This document shows, one piece after another, positions 10,363-21,793 of a DNA stretch of 64,000 bases (its first letter is position 1; each line of letters begins with the position of its first letter). Origin of the DNA: Trichomonas vaginalis G3. Lineage: Eukaryota > Parabasalia > Trichomonadida > Trichomonadidae. The position numbers were made by a program, and so were the translations under genes. The stretch spans positions 11,737,507 to 11,801,506 of the forward strand of contig NC_067206.1 in assembly GCF_026262505.1 (NCBI RefSeq), given 5' to 3'. The notes under the pieces were generated by a model, which saw only the letters and a program-made list of their open reading frames with translations, did no database searches and was not told where the DNA came from.

Positions 10363-11113
10363 GGATACCCTTACATTGCGTAGTTAGAAAGAGAATATGA
10401 TATTGTCATGATTGCTAAAGTTTTAGGCTCCAGAAATGAATATACATCAAACTGAAACAATTGATAAATTGAATGAACTTTTGAGAGGTTCTCAAATAAA
10501 AAAAATTATCTAATTTTTTACAATATTACTATTATTTTATCCACATATGTATATATAGTAATTTGAGAAAACTTTTAGGAAAAAATAAGTTTAATAAAAA
10601 TCTGAATTTTACTTGTTGTGGGATTGTTATTAATTGACACTCCAGACGTATTACTAATAGTTATGCGTATGCAATTAAAGTATTTCTGATGGACAAAATG
10701 TGAGATTTATATCAGATAATTCATTTCTACTATTAAGTTATTCATTTATGAGTTTGCACTTATTCGCACTAAATAAATAACTATTAAAAATTGTTTTAAT
10801 TAATTGACACCATATAATAGAGTGAATTTTGTTTGATCAAACAACAATAGATGATAGATATAAAGCCAAGAAACTTGCTATTAATATGCTCTACTTGCTA
10901 TTTCAATGTAAGTATGATATTTTCTAAATGTTTCGTTCAGATAACTTAGATATATTAGTCAAAATTTGAAATTTTAATAGCACATATATTAAAAATAATT
11001 ATTATTCATAAAAGATTAATGAAATAGTAAAAAAAAATCAATCAAATTATAAAAATACAACATATGGTTTTTTATGGTTGTCTCATAATAGCATTTCATG
11101 AGAAAAAATATAA
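10363..11113. other. Non-coding interior of the 11-kb element
   Basis: 750 very AT-rich bases between the inner end of the left terminus and the first hairpin-array element. No ORF, RNA gene or clear repeat was seen. Confidence 0.4.
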
Positions 11114-12312
11114 TGTTGCATGCTAAGTTCGGTCAACGATAGAAATTGAGTGAAAATTAATCATCGAGGAAGTACGATTATGTAAAGTAAAAAAATGTTG
11201 TGGGATTTTTAATATTATATATTATTTTATAATAAAATTTTTTTGAGTCATTTTAAGAAGCACATATAATTTTTTGAATTTAAAAATTAAAGTAGTGTCA
11301 AACGAATTGATCACTTAATTTAATACTCAGATTTCTTAAAATTAATGAAAAAAAGGTTTTCTGAGAACTTTTGAGAATGGTTTTCAAATTCCATTATTGA
11401 AAATATATAGGTATTGTATGAAATTCAAACTCTATATTTATTAAAATTCTAAATTTTTAATAAAATAACTTTTCAGAGGAATATGATTTTGAATGGTTGA
11501 TTAATAAGTATAAAAATGTCTACGATTTTAAGGAGGGAATTGTTCCTTATGAGGTATACATCATAACTATATACCTCATAAGGAACAATTCCCTCTTGAT
11601 AGCTGGGAAACTTTCTCTGAATAACTTATCATTTGGAGAAAGTTTCCCAGCTATCTATTAGAAACTAAAGGCTGTGAGGCACTAATATATAATCAGTGCC
11701 TCATAGCCTTTAGTTTCTTATTAAAAACGAGAAAACTTGTTCGAAATGATAAACAATTTCGAACAAGTTTTCTCGTTTTAAGGAGGGAATTGTTCCTTAT
11801 GAGGTATACATCATAACTATATACCTCATAAGGAACAATTCCCTCTTGATAGCTGGGAAACTTTCTCTGAATAACTTATCATTTGGAGAAAGTTTCCCAG
11901 CTATCTATTAGAAACTAAAGGCTGTGAGGCACTAATATATAATCAGTGCCTCATAGCCTTTAGTTTCTTATTAAAAACGAGAAAACTTGTTCGAAATGAT
12001 AAACAATTTCGAACAAGTTTTCTCGTTTTAAGGAGGGAATTGTTCCTTATGAGGTATACATCATAACTATATACCTCATAAGGAACAATTCCCTCTTGAT
12101 ATCCTGGATATTTTTGAATATATTTTTTTAATTAAAGTTCTCATAAGTATTATCAAAAGTGATTTTTTAAAAATATCTCCAATTAATTAACTAATTAAAA
12201 GTATTATATTTTTAAAATTAAATAGTTTTTCAATTTTTTTGAAGGAATTGAGATACTTCCCACGACAATAAAATTGAGAGGTTTACATTATGACTGATCT
12301 TAGCATGCAACA
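11114..12312. mobile_element. Hairpin-array element X1 (non-autonomous)
   Basis: Bounded by the inverted pair TGTTGCATGCTAAG (11114) and its complement ending at 12312; similarity extends some 25 bases inward with mismatches and then weakly to about 70. The flanks are AT-rich and no safe target duplication can be read. The interior is AT-rich filler around a 570-bp array of hairpins. No coding sequence. The general plan (inverted ends, hairpin array in the centre) matches the elements at 32799-34479 and 44828-47828, although the terminal sequence differs. Confidence 0.6.
11530..12100. repeat. Hairpin array 1: 250-bp cassettes of four hairpins (A-B-C-D-A-B-C-D-A)
   Basis: Two apparently identical 250-bp units (11530-11779, 11780-12029) plus the first hairpin of a third. 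Each unit has four different hairpins with arms of about 22-28 bp: A at 11533-11595 (arm starts GAGGGAATTGTTCCTTATGA), B at 11598-11655 (TAGCTGGGAAACTTTCT), C at 11660-11718 (AGAAACTAAAGGCTGTGAGG) and D at 11723-11778 (AACGAGAAAACTTGTTCG). Loops are short and AT-rich. A and D have essentially perfect arms; C has one or two mismatches. Same order and period as the arrays at 33431 and 45753. Confidence 0.92.
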
Positions 12313-13092
12313 ATAATAATATTTATTTTTGCATAGTTCATTTTTTTTAAATAATGCAAGATATCCCGCCATTAGTTTTCATGAAATAATCCAAAAATCA
12401 GCATACACTTGAGAACATAGCAGCTCTACATGTTTTCGCTATTTATTTTCCAATAATATGAGGGGTTCACGGGATAAAGCTTCATTAAGCATAATTGGGG
12501 CGGCGACAAATTTGCCCAGCCAGTAAAGTATTCAATTTTTTTTGCATTTTTTTAAAGCTTCTTAACTTAAATCATGGAATGTCTCAAAGACAAAAGTAGC
12601 ATACAGCATGTAAAGCTAAAGAAAGATAATCATAATTAATACCTTAATTTTTAATATTACGCATTTTTAGGTGCAAAATTTAAAAACATTCTAATACAAT
12701 AGAGCAGTTTCCAAAAGTAGCATACAGCATGCAAAGCTAAAGAAAGATAATCATAATTAATACCTTTAAAGTTTAAAATCTTGATTTTTTTTAAAATCAA
12801 ATATTTATAACTTTAATACATACAGCTTAAACCTTATACTTGTTTTCTCTTGTGAGAAAGCAATCTTACAAAGCTAACAATCCTAAAAAATAAAGAATTA
12901 AAATTTAATAATTTAATCTAACAAAATTTCTCTCTTTATCCTTTTGCACTCTTTATATGCAACTCAAATCCATCATATAATATTCCTATAATACTCTTGC
13001 CTCAAACAATGACGAACAAACTGCTATTCTCATTTAATTACAGACCAAATCTATTCAAATTTCTGAATTTTTAATTTTCATTTCAATTTCAA

Positions 13093-14540
13093 ATGGAATT
13101 AGAAGAAGAAACTATCTTTACTGTTATGGATCTTTGTAAATTTGGAGTTAAACAAGAAATACAAGCACAGTATGGATATGGTGAACGTGTCAGGAAAGAA
13201 AGATCTCAGATTTCATTCCACTGCAAATATCCAAAATGTCCTGCACATTTTAATGTTGCAATCTTGGATCAAAATAAATACAAACTAATCAAAATAGTTG
13301 AAGAACATGATCATTCCGCCCCAAATGACAAAAGTCAATATTCGTCTGTCTTTTATCGCAAATATTTAGAACATTACTTCCAAACAGATGACAATCAAAG
13401 AGCGATAGCACAGCTAAATGCATTCAAAGATCTTGAAATTCCTCTTACAGGTCCGTCCATTCCAGAGATGTACGCTCAAAAACCACGTGCAATCAAACGA
13501 TTTGCAGAGAGAATACATGCTCTTCAAACTAGATATTCTCCTGACGATGTTGTGTCATTGCAAATCTTTGTTCAGACAGTACAAGAAGAATCTCCAGATG
13601 ATCTCATTGCATTTGAAGTCTCAGACAATAATATGTGTTTCTATTACGCGCCTTTTGAAGGCAAAGCTTATGCGCATAGTATCAAGACATTTCATATAGA
13701 CAGCACCTATAAATTGTTGCGATCAAACATTCCATTGTATGCATTTACTGGCAAAATCAAAGATTTTCACATTTTCCCTTTTTTATATTTCTTTTGTCAA
13801 CCAGACACTTATCAAAACATTCAAGTTTGCGTGTGCGCCTATCTCAGATGGGTAACAATTGAGCCAGAATACATTAGCATGGACTGTGCTCCACAGATAG
13901 CTCAAGCAATAGAAGAAAGCATTCCACAAGCTCAAATACTTTGGTGCGGAGTACATGTTCTTCGTGCAATTCTTCGCAAATCAAATAAGTTTTCTTCTCA
14001 AGAAAAATTTGAACAATTCTATAATTTGATGAAGGATTAGTCTTCAAATTAGATGCAGAACATGAGGAAGAAGCAAATGCTGCCTATGATCAAGTTCTGG
14101 AGTTGCTCGACACAGATCCAACAGCATCTCAATACTTTAACAGACAATGGCGTTACAACATATCAAGATGGATTGCTCGTGACAGGCGTGAAGGCGACGC
14201 AACTAACAATATTGCCGAAGCTCATTTTAGAACACTCAAACATGACTATTTTCCTGATCGAAAAAATCTCAGAATTGATGATGTTATTATAGAAATTTAT
14301 ACAAAAGTGATACCATCTTTCGTTATCAAACTCAAAATTGATCAAAATCCAGCAGATGACCGTGTCATTAGGATCATGGAAAAAGCAACTAACGCAGAAA
14401 TTGATGTAAAAAGACAAAGAAAAATCGAGAGTATTTCAATGCTCAATAGATTGCTCAATGCTGTTAGTGATGACTCAATAGATCCCACTAAAATATATCC
14501 TACCTTGAAAGTATTATTACAAAGAACTCATTTTATTTAA
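13093..14540 (+). pseudogene. MULE transposase, one frameshift
   Basis: The first frame (13093-14040, 315 codons) has an N-terminal FLYWCH/WRKY-like zinc finger (FHCKYPKCPAHFNVAI then EEHDHSA) and the first two catalytic parts of a MULE DDE domain: FHIDSTYKLLR, then ISMDCAPQIAQAI with CGVHVLRA. Just before the stop at 14038 the coding sense moves to another frame (LDAEHEEEANAAYDQ onward), which runs to TAA at 14538-14540. It holds the third acidic site in NNIAEAHFRTLKHDYF. One single-base indel near 14010-14037 explains the split, so the copy is probably inactive, though close to intact. Together the two parts give a protein of about 480 residues. Confidence 0.88.
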
Positions 14541-14983
14541 TTTTGATTTTAATTTTAGATTAAATTATTAAATTTTAATTCTTTATTTTTTAGGATTGTT
14601 AGCTTTGTAAGATTGCTTTCTCACAAGAGAAAACAAGTATAAGGTTTAAGCTGTATGTATTAAAGTTATAAATATTTGATTTTAAAAAAAATCAAGATTT
14701 TAAACTTTAAAGGTATTAATTATGATTATCTTTCTTTAGCTTTGCATGCTGTATGCTACTTTTGGAAACTGCTCTATTGTATTAGAATGTTTTTAAATTT
14801 TGCACCTAAAAATGCGTAATATTAAAAATTAAGGTATTAATTATGATTATCTTTCTTTAGCTTTACATGCTGTATGCTACTTTTGTCTTTGAGACATTCC
14901 ATGATTTAAGTTAAGAAGCTTTAAAAAAAAAAGTAATAAAATAAAAAAAAATTTAGTATCGATAATCTGAAATATGATGTTTA

Positions 14984-15224
14984 CTTAAGCCGCGAGCGAA
15001 GCGAGCGGCTTAGTTTCGTAATTTCATACAATTTTTTTTCGAATCTGTTCTTTTCTTAAGCCGCGAGCGAAGCGAGCGGCTTAGTTTCGTAATTTCATAC
15101 AATCTTTTTTCGAATCTGTTCTTTTCTTAAGCCGCGAGCGAAGCGAGTGGCTTAGTTTCGTAATTTCATACAATTATTTTTCGAATTTGTTCTTTTTGTC
15201 AACCGCGAGCGAAGCGAGTGGCTT
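14984..15224. repeat. 71-bp GC-hairpin tandem repeat inside the MULE
   Basis: Three and a half copies of a 71-bp unit start at 14984, 15055, 15126 and about 15198. Each begins with CTTAAGCCGCGAGCGAAGCG and can form a short GC-rich hairpin (AAGCCGC pairing with GCGGCTT); the rest of the unit is T-rich. The GC-rich core stands out in DNA that is about 75 percent A+T. Later copies show G-to-A or C-to-T type changes in the second arm (GAGTGG for GAGCGG). Confidence 0.9.
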
Positions 15225-15603
15225 TTTATTTTTTAAAAATTTTTTTCTTTCTTACTTTTTTTTCCCTTACTTACAAATTTGATAGTAACTTACCAAATCT
15301 CTCTATCATATAATAATAAATTAATACATTCTTTGTTTCAAATCTGATACTTTACATTTCTGATATGTAAACTTGTCACTTTTCACTCCACCTCACTGGG
15401 CAAGTTTGTGCCCCCCTCAGCATAATTGATTACAATATCATCATATATATACCGAACATATAACAAATGGGATATTTGTATACTAAAATAAAAAAGGAGC
15501 AAATTATATAATTTTTGTCATGCTACTTATAGGTTCAAAAATCTTATAATATAAAAATATTTTCAAATACAAAGAAAATATGTGTTTATTTCAAATTTGA
15601 AAA

Positions 15604-16967
15604 TTAGATATCTTGTGGGGTCCACTTTCCTCCTCTGTAATCACCTGTAGGGTTATCCTTAGGAAATCTTTTTGCATTTCTTGCCTTGTTGATCTCTTTT
15701 CTTGTTTCTGGTGTAGCTTTCTTTTGATTTCTGGATTTATTTTTCTCATATTCAAGTTTTTGGAGTTCGCGGATTGAAGGAGATATTTGGTAATTATTGA
15801 CACGATTGTATATTTCTTGTTTGCATTTCTCTCCTTCGTTTTTTTGTAAAATTGTAACAGCCGTACGCATTTCAAACGATTTTGCGTTGTTTCCTTTGGG
15901 ACACTGAGTAAGCATTGAGTGATGTATCGATTCATTTTGTTGTGTTTGAGCATTAGGATCAATTTCTGGAATCAACTTTGCGGCATCATCTGTAAAACGT
16001 TTAAATTGCTTCGCTAAATCAGGTTTTGTAAGTGGCTGAAACACAGGATATTCTTTGTCTTTTTCGTGAAGGCAATTTTCATGCCTTCCGATAAAATGAT
16101 TTAATGTATTCTTCTATAGGAAAATTTTTTTCGTTGTTTCAATTGGAAGCATGATAATAAAAGTGAACCACTTAATAACTTTCGAATATATCTGATGAAA
16201 TACTTTTTCTTGGTGTTTTAATGGTCTTCCACGTTTCTTCGGCTCTTCTGCTTTAGATTTGATTGGGAATGCTGGCTGTGGTTCACTTTCTTTCTGTTGA
16301 TTGTTTCTTTTCCTGCTGCTTCTTTATATCCACCATTTTCAAGCTTTTCGAAAGCTCTGCCAACTGCACGTACACACTGACGAGGATCAAGTGTAATTTT
16401 AGCATTCGGAGCATATTGCTGGATGATGGCTTTCGTTTTATTGTCATTGTCATGAACCACTGTGGAAACATTTGTAAAGTCAAAATTTGACATCATCCTC
16501 TTTGTACATTCTGTTTCCATCATGTTGGATGGGCCTTCAAAGTCTCCTCCAGAGCTCTTTTTTATAACAGTTGTTTCACCAACAACTTTTCCACGGTTGT
16601 CCATCATTAAACTTTGGCACGCTGTAGCATTTCTGCCAACATTATAATGCGAATCAGTGCTTAAAAATGTATCTTTCTTCATTGTTTGTTGAGCATTTTT
16701 AATAGATTGCTCTTTATATTCTAGTATTACCTTACCTATTTCTTTTTGATGACGGTAAAACTCTTTTTCACTCGGCACTTTAATATTGTTATCTTGAAAT
16801 AAATTCCTTGCTCGAGTATAAGAGTCACCATTAACAATTACAGAAGCAGTCCAGTGTTTTGGATCGACTTCCTTTGGCGCATTCTTTTCTTGGGAGTTTT
16901 TTCTTGCTTCAATTGATTTTTCGTTAGCTTCACGACTTTGTTGTTTGCGTCTGCTTGGTGGAGGCAT
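15604..16967 (-). pseudogene. DDE-type transposase of unassigned family, about two breaks
   Basis: The N-terminal frame (16967-16218) is basic (MPPPSRRKQQSREA) and holds STDSHYNVGRNATACQSL, then SNMMETECTKRM, VVHDNDNKTKAI and LDPRQCVRAVGRAF. The C-terminal frame (16044-15604 and a little upstream) holds NHFIGRHENCLHE, then QNESIHHSMLTQCPKG. The two Asp and the Glu in these blocks would make a DDE triad, with an HxxC...H zinc-like motif and an AT-hook-like KKRGRPLK between. The parts are separated by about one frameshift and one in-frame stop, so this copy is dead. I cannot name the family; Kolobok, which uses TTAA targets, is one possibility. Confidence 0.6.
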
Positions 16968-19268
16968 ATTACGTAAATGGTCGGCAAAAAATGTAATAAA
17001 CGTAGTGAATAATTAAAAAGATTGCTTTATATAACAAATATAATCATTTTTTCCTTAGAAATCCCATTATTTGCATAACAATATTTAAAAATATTTTTTT
17101 GATATAGTTTACAGTCACATCAATATGAACTATATTAAACTATCAGAAACTTATGTATGTTATTAGTAAAGTTGAAATTTTTATCATATTTACACATTAA
17201 ATTTAATTTTCATGCATATTTAAGTTTTTTTCAACACAATCTTGTATTGTTAGTACCGACAATATGAAAGAAAGTTATACTGTATTTAATTTTAGCAATA
17301 AACAAAAAAATCTAAATTATATCTTTAGATACTAGGATTGATTTAATGACTAAGAACGTTTTTATCAATAATACCATGATTCATAACATATAGACATAAC
17401 CTAAATATACCAAAGCATTTCTACTTGGAACTAGCGCATCGCCAAAATAATGGGTCAATATTCATTTGACGTAATGCTGATCGAGAGAAGTCTTTATATA
17501 TAAGCCTTATCACAATGCCACGAATGCACCCAGCTGCAGGCGTGTCTTGTTTAACATTCATTCCTATATATGATGGAACATTAATCAATAATCATGGAAG
17601 TATCACTTTTCAAATAACATCATTGTTAAATGAAAGAAAATTGTATGCAAAATTACATTTTGGTAATGGTGAGACGCAATATGTTGAAGTATATATCATT
17701 ATTATTTAATATACAAACAAACTCTAGTACAAAATTGTATTAATTCAACTTTCATGTCTAATATAAAAACTTTTTTTAAAAAAAGAGATATAATCGTGTA
17801 TAATATGAGAAAAATGAATATCAATACAAAATAAAATATCAATTAGCTATTGCTGATGACATATCATGAATATTGATCATTTGATTTGATTAATTTTGAT
17901 AAATATTAGGCTTTTTGCTAGTTACATATTACAATAAGGCTTTTAAATGGATATTTATTGATATGAGCTTATTTCAAAATGACAGTCTTTGATTTATCCA
18001 CTAATAAGATTTGATGTCACAAAAATCTAGATTTTGGGGCATAAAAACCTAACACCAAATCATAACTTCTGTGCATATACTAAATTGAGTACAGAAATAT
18101 GTTAATTTTCAGTATTTTTAGAAGAATTCTTATTATCCTTCAAAAAGTCAGTATTTCTGCTGTAATTTTCTACAACATTGTAGTTATTGCACTTTGTCTA
18201 TGGATTTGTATATATGTTATATATAAATTATATATCTAAACTGCCCATAAGTGCAATTTTTATATAAATTGTTTATTTCTTTAACAATTTCATATGAAAT
18301 ATGCTTTTTTAAGCGTATCAAAGCTGTGTTCTTAATGTGCATGGATATATCAAGAAAAATGTCGAAAAAAAATGTGAATTCACAAATTCACTGAATTTTC
18401 ACCGTTTTTTGAATTTTGCTACAGCACTAATATTAAATAATACTAAAATCTTCTGTCTTTGTAAAAGAATAAATTCTGACAAAAAGTGCTCGTTTAAATT
18501 TAATGATCATCTGTATGACTAAGTGGTAAAAAGTGTTTATGACCAAAAAAGGGTTACATGCTTAGTCTATTTTTCTGACAGGATACTCTAGATTTACATG
18601 ATCTCTATTTCATATCTCCGTTTTTAGATTCTTCGACAGATTTTATGATAGAAAACCAAGATTAACAAATTTCCGGCATGTTAATGAAGAAATCTGCAGC
18701 TACCCTCAATATTATTTCAATAATCAGTATCGTTTCTCTTACAATTTATTTTTTTCTCAATAATTTAACAAGAAATAACAATACACACTTGGTTTTACGT
18801 ATAAAAGCTAAGTGTCGAACTTAATCAACTTTACTTACTTAGCAAATGAATATTTTTGTGGTTGCGAGTTCTGAATGCTGAAGTTTTAGATTTCTCTATA
18901 AATGATATCATTGCACTTACAATGTTGTTCCAGCCTATCGCATAAATCATAGAAAATCCAAAAAAAAAATAATATAAAGAAAATTCATGTCATGAAGTTC
19001 AAAAAATACCGTATAACATTAAAATTTGTTATGCATAATACATTTTAGCTATTATTGATTTTTTTTAATTTTCGAGAAATTGAATGGTGAGTCCGATAGA
19101 GAAATTTTTAAAAATCCTAGTGCCTCATAGAAGTAATTTCCCTCGTCTCCCATACTTCCAAATGTATGCATATGACATAAACTTTTATGCATTACACAAG
19201 TGGCCAATAATATCTATAGAGTAAAAAATTAGAAATTTAATTTTTTTATATGATAGTTATATTTCAGA
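16968..19268. other. Non-coding interior of the 11-kb element
   Basis: 2.3 kb of AT-rich DNA without a credible gene. Two short ORFs (17515-17709 and 18337-18522) have no domain or codon signal. The stretch may be old filler or decayed element sequence. Confidence 0.45.
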
Positions 19269-19504
19269 TTTGCGAGCGTAACTTTTTTCTCCATGGCATA
19301 CTTGTTTTAAGAGCAAATGATCAAAATCGTCCTTCAATTATTGAAGGAGCTGATATCTTTTGAAAATTGAATTGAAAGGGTATTCAATTTTCAAATTTCC
19401 TCTCAATTTTGGAAACATATCAACTCTATGAATTAACAATTATGTGCCTTCACAGTTTATCAGTCATATAAGGTGCTTATAAAGAAAAAAGTTACGCTCG
19501 CAAA
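19269..19504. repeat. 235-bp inverted-repeat element (MITE-like)
   Basis: The 22-bp sequence beginning TTTGCGAGCGTAACTTTTTT at 19269 is repeated inverted at about 19483-19504. The interior contains a smaller hairpin near 19360-19392 (GAAAATTGAATTGAA and complement). The size and shape are those of a tiny non-autonomous element; the target duplication is not readable. Confidence 0.6.
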
Positions 19505-19758
19505 ATATGTTTTTATATAGATTTCACATAAAATAATTATGTAATTTCTAAAAAGAATATTTTTGTTCTTGAATATTAAAGTGTATTGTAGTTTAAAAAG
19601 TTTTAAATATGTTGCTAAAATTTCAGGTTTATAGCTCATGTCTAGCATGACTTCTTCGTATGCGCAAAAAATCTGACACGTAAGGGTATCCTTAACTCTT
19701 TATTCCAGATAATGACCATATTTATGGGATTAAAAAGTTTAGGAAGCTTCTCCCCACT

Positions 19759-20451
19759 GTTTATTATACCATAATTAGATTCTATCTAAGAATACACGAA
19801 ATTATTAATCGCGTCACCAAAAAAGCATTAATATTGAGGTGATATCAAGTAAGGCAAACAAATTTTTGCTTTAAACTATTTGAAAACATGAAATGTTGGA
19901 GTGTTTTTATGTTCATTTGTTAATCAAAGAAGATCATCTCTAAATTTTGTATATTGTCACAATATGACTTACATGTTGTTATCTTTTGAGAAAAAAAAGT
20001 TTTAGAACGACAGTTCGATGGCAGAAATATGAATTGGATATTCATATGCCATTTGCCGCATTTTAAGGACAATCTGCTCATTGATTTGAATTATTTTCTA
20101 ATGGAGTACTGTAGAGATAGTAATAAAAGGATACAAAGCATTTCTGTGGTTATTATTTAAGATAATTGAAGTTAAATCATTGATATTATAAACAATGGCA
20201 ACACATACTGTTGAAAAGAATGAAGTAGTCATTTCAACAGCTCTCAAAATTCTAATTGCAGAAATCTTTGCAGGAATTTAGTCTCCCATTACGCAAATAG
20301 GATGTCAATCTTAGGAGATCCTCTGAATGATAAATGATTTTCAAGGAGAAAATGTCTTTTTTTCTCATTTTTGTTTTCTTAATTCTCAAATGTCGAATTT
20401 TGGAGTTTCATTTAATAAAAAATATTTAAACAACGATAAATAGAATCTTTA
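19759..20451. other. Intergenic stretch right of the 11-kb element
   Basis: About 690 AT-rich bases. A 28-codon open frame (20195-20281, starting MATHTVEKNEVVIST) might be the remnant of a gene start but is too short to call. Nothing else is visible. Confidence 0.35.
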
Positions 20452-21132
20452 TTAATACTCTTTTTTGCATCCGAGAAATTTAACACACTTGACCCATTTA
20501 AAATAGCACATTACACCAATAATACCTAGGAAGATTACAACCATAATCCATGTAATTGCGTTAATGCATTTATTACGCCTGATCATTTCGTCTGAAAGTT
20601 TGTTAGCTTTACCTGTTTCATCAATGATATTATCAACGCCGTTATCAATACGTCCTAGGGCTTGTCTATCTTGTGCAAGAGTATTCATTGACTTTTCCTG
20701 ACCATTAAGAACTTGACCACCAAGACCAATAGCCTTTGAAAGGTTGCTATTAGCGTTATCAAGTTTAGCAGCTGTACGATTTAGGGTATCTTGATCAACA
20801 CCATCGCGTTTCTGTTGTTCAGCAATAAGAATGAGACGTTTAGTCTCTTCATCCATCTTTGCATAAGCAGGAACTAAGGTTTTATAAGTATCTCGACAAG
20901 TTACGATATCTTGCGTGAAGAATTCTCTATCTCTCATTGGCATAGTTTGAATTAATCGTTCCATTTCTGTGATGTTGTTGTTGATTGTATTCAAATCTCT
21001 TAAACCACGTGAAACTGCAGTTTTTTTTTGGTCTAATTCCATTGTTGGATACTCATCTTTCGCATTTTCAAGGGTATCAAGTTTGCTCTGAACTTGGTTA
21101 AGAAGTGTATCGAATCGCGATCCACTTGCCAT
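20452..21132 (-). CDS. Qb-type SNARE (Vti1/NPSN-like), tail-anchored
   Basis: 226 residues. The N-terminal half is a helical bundle. The SNARE helix runs from about residue 135 to 188 (GLGGQVLNGQEKSMNTLAQD then RQALGRIDNGVDNIIDETGK), with a Gln-containing centre as in Q-SNAREs; GGQVLN resembles GVQVLQNL of Vti1. The C-terminal hydrophobic segment INAITWIMVVIFLGIIGVMC is the membrane anchor, followed by a short cytosol-exit tail (WVKCVKFLGCKKEY). SNAREs of this type act in fusion at Golgi and endosomal membranes. The Qb class is favoured over Qc; the exact ortholog is uncertain. Confidence 0.75.
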   Translation of the reverse strand: MASGSRFDTLLNQVQSKLDTLENAKDEYPTMELDQKKTAVSRGLRDLNTINNNITEMERLIQTMPMRDREFFTQDIVTCRDTYKTLVPAYAKMDEETKRLILIAEQQKRDGVDQDTLNRTAAKLDNANSNLSKAIGLGGQVLNGQEKSMNTLAQDRQALGRIDNGVDNIIDETGKANKLSDEMIRRNKCINAITWIMVVIFLGIIGVMCYFKWVKCVKFLGCKKEY

Positions 21133-21793
21133 TGTTACTTTTTCAAAATTTTATTCAAAAAAAATTTTATAAGTGCCTCTTTATTTTTTTATATACATGA
21201 TTAAATTATGGTTAGATTCTTCCAAAAGATGATATTTTTCCCATTTTTATATGTCTAATAAATTTCTATATTGCATTCTATCGGCGTGCGGTGCGGTTGC
21301 GCGCTGATATAATTTGAAAAGGAAAGTATAAAGAAAGCATACTTGATAATTAAAACAGTATCAAGGAAAAGTAACACATATCAAATAATTCTGTTTTAGA
21401 TCTGAATGATTTCGTATTTAAATAGAAGAATTGATAAAGAACAGCAGCAAAATCAAGCATTCAGTTGGTGATGAAAGCCATTATTTTGCTTCTAGTTTTG
21501 ATTTTCCTAAAGGAATAATATTAATATTTGATGAAATATCATGATAAAATACTACTCATTTCTTCACAAGATTCTAAATGTTGTGTGCATTTAACATTTC
21601 ATCAATAGTATCTATTTGAGGCTCATTAAAATGAATTTGTTTAAATCGGAGTTGCCTTTACATATTGAATCTCTAGTGAACATTAAATTTTAGAAATTTC
21701 AAGAAAAGATATAGTTTAATAGTATTTAAATAGTAACATGGTTTAAACTAAACACAGTGCAAATAGATAAAGAAAATTTTATGATAAGATTGA
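21133..21793. other. Intergenic stretch with a GC-rich spike
   Basis: About 660 AT-rich bases. The only unusual spot is a 30-base GC-rich island at about 21280-21310 whose ends (TATCGGCG and CGCTGATA) are near-complementary. It lies upstream of the SNARE gene and could be a regulatory site, but nothing more can be said. Confidence 0.35.

Larger units (their letters stand above)
12497..15418 (+). mobile_element. MULE (Mutator-like element) with 9-bp target duplication
   Basis: The outer 23 bp (GGGGCGGCGACAAATTTGCC and onward) recur inverted at the right end with six mismatches. The 9-mer AGCATAATT directly flanks both ends (12488-12496 and 15419-15427), the duplication length typical of Mutator. 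Long, nearly perfect sub-terminal inverted repeats of about 370 bp (about 12547-12920 and 14560-14930) surround the transposase gene, and each contains an internal direct repeat of about 45 bp. A GC-rich tandem repeat lies between the right inner repeat and the right end. It is inserted in the 11-kb element. Confidence 0.88.
8692..19755. mobile_element. 11-kb DNA element with about 80-bp terminal inverted repeats, carrying nested insertions
   Basis: The left terminus (8692-8755, resuming at 10359) and the right terminus (19681-19755) are near-perfect inverted copies starting GGGGAGAAGCTTCC and ending GGATACCCTTAC. A 3-bp direct repeat ACT flanks both ends, which may be the target duplication. 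The left terminus is broken by a TTAA-flanked insertion. Inside lie a hairpin-array element (11114-12312), a complete MULE (12497-15418), a broken DDE transposase gene (15604-16967) and a 235-bp inverted-repeat element (19269-19504). The DDE transposase may be the element's own. The near-identical termini suggest a fairly recent insertion of the outer unit. The superfamily is not assigned. Confidence 0.75.

Noticed and set aside
11530-12100. CRISPR array
   Set aside because: The repeats are palindromic and regularly spaced, but there are no unique spacers: the whole 250-bp unit repeats, the host is a eukaryote and no cas genes are present.
17515-17709. Small ORF of 64 codons in the 11-kb element
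   Set aside because: No domain, no initiator element, and isolated in 2 kb of non-coding AT-rich DNA.
8692-19755. Maverick/Polinton-type element
   Set aside because: The 11-kb size and inverted ends invited the idea, but there is no trace of a DNA polymerase, integrase, protease or capsid gene, and no 6-bp duplication. The content is better explained by nested small DNA transposons.
20195-20281. 28-codon ORF MATHTVEKNEVV
   Set aside because: It looks slightly gene-like and might be a remnant, but it is too short to support without homologues.
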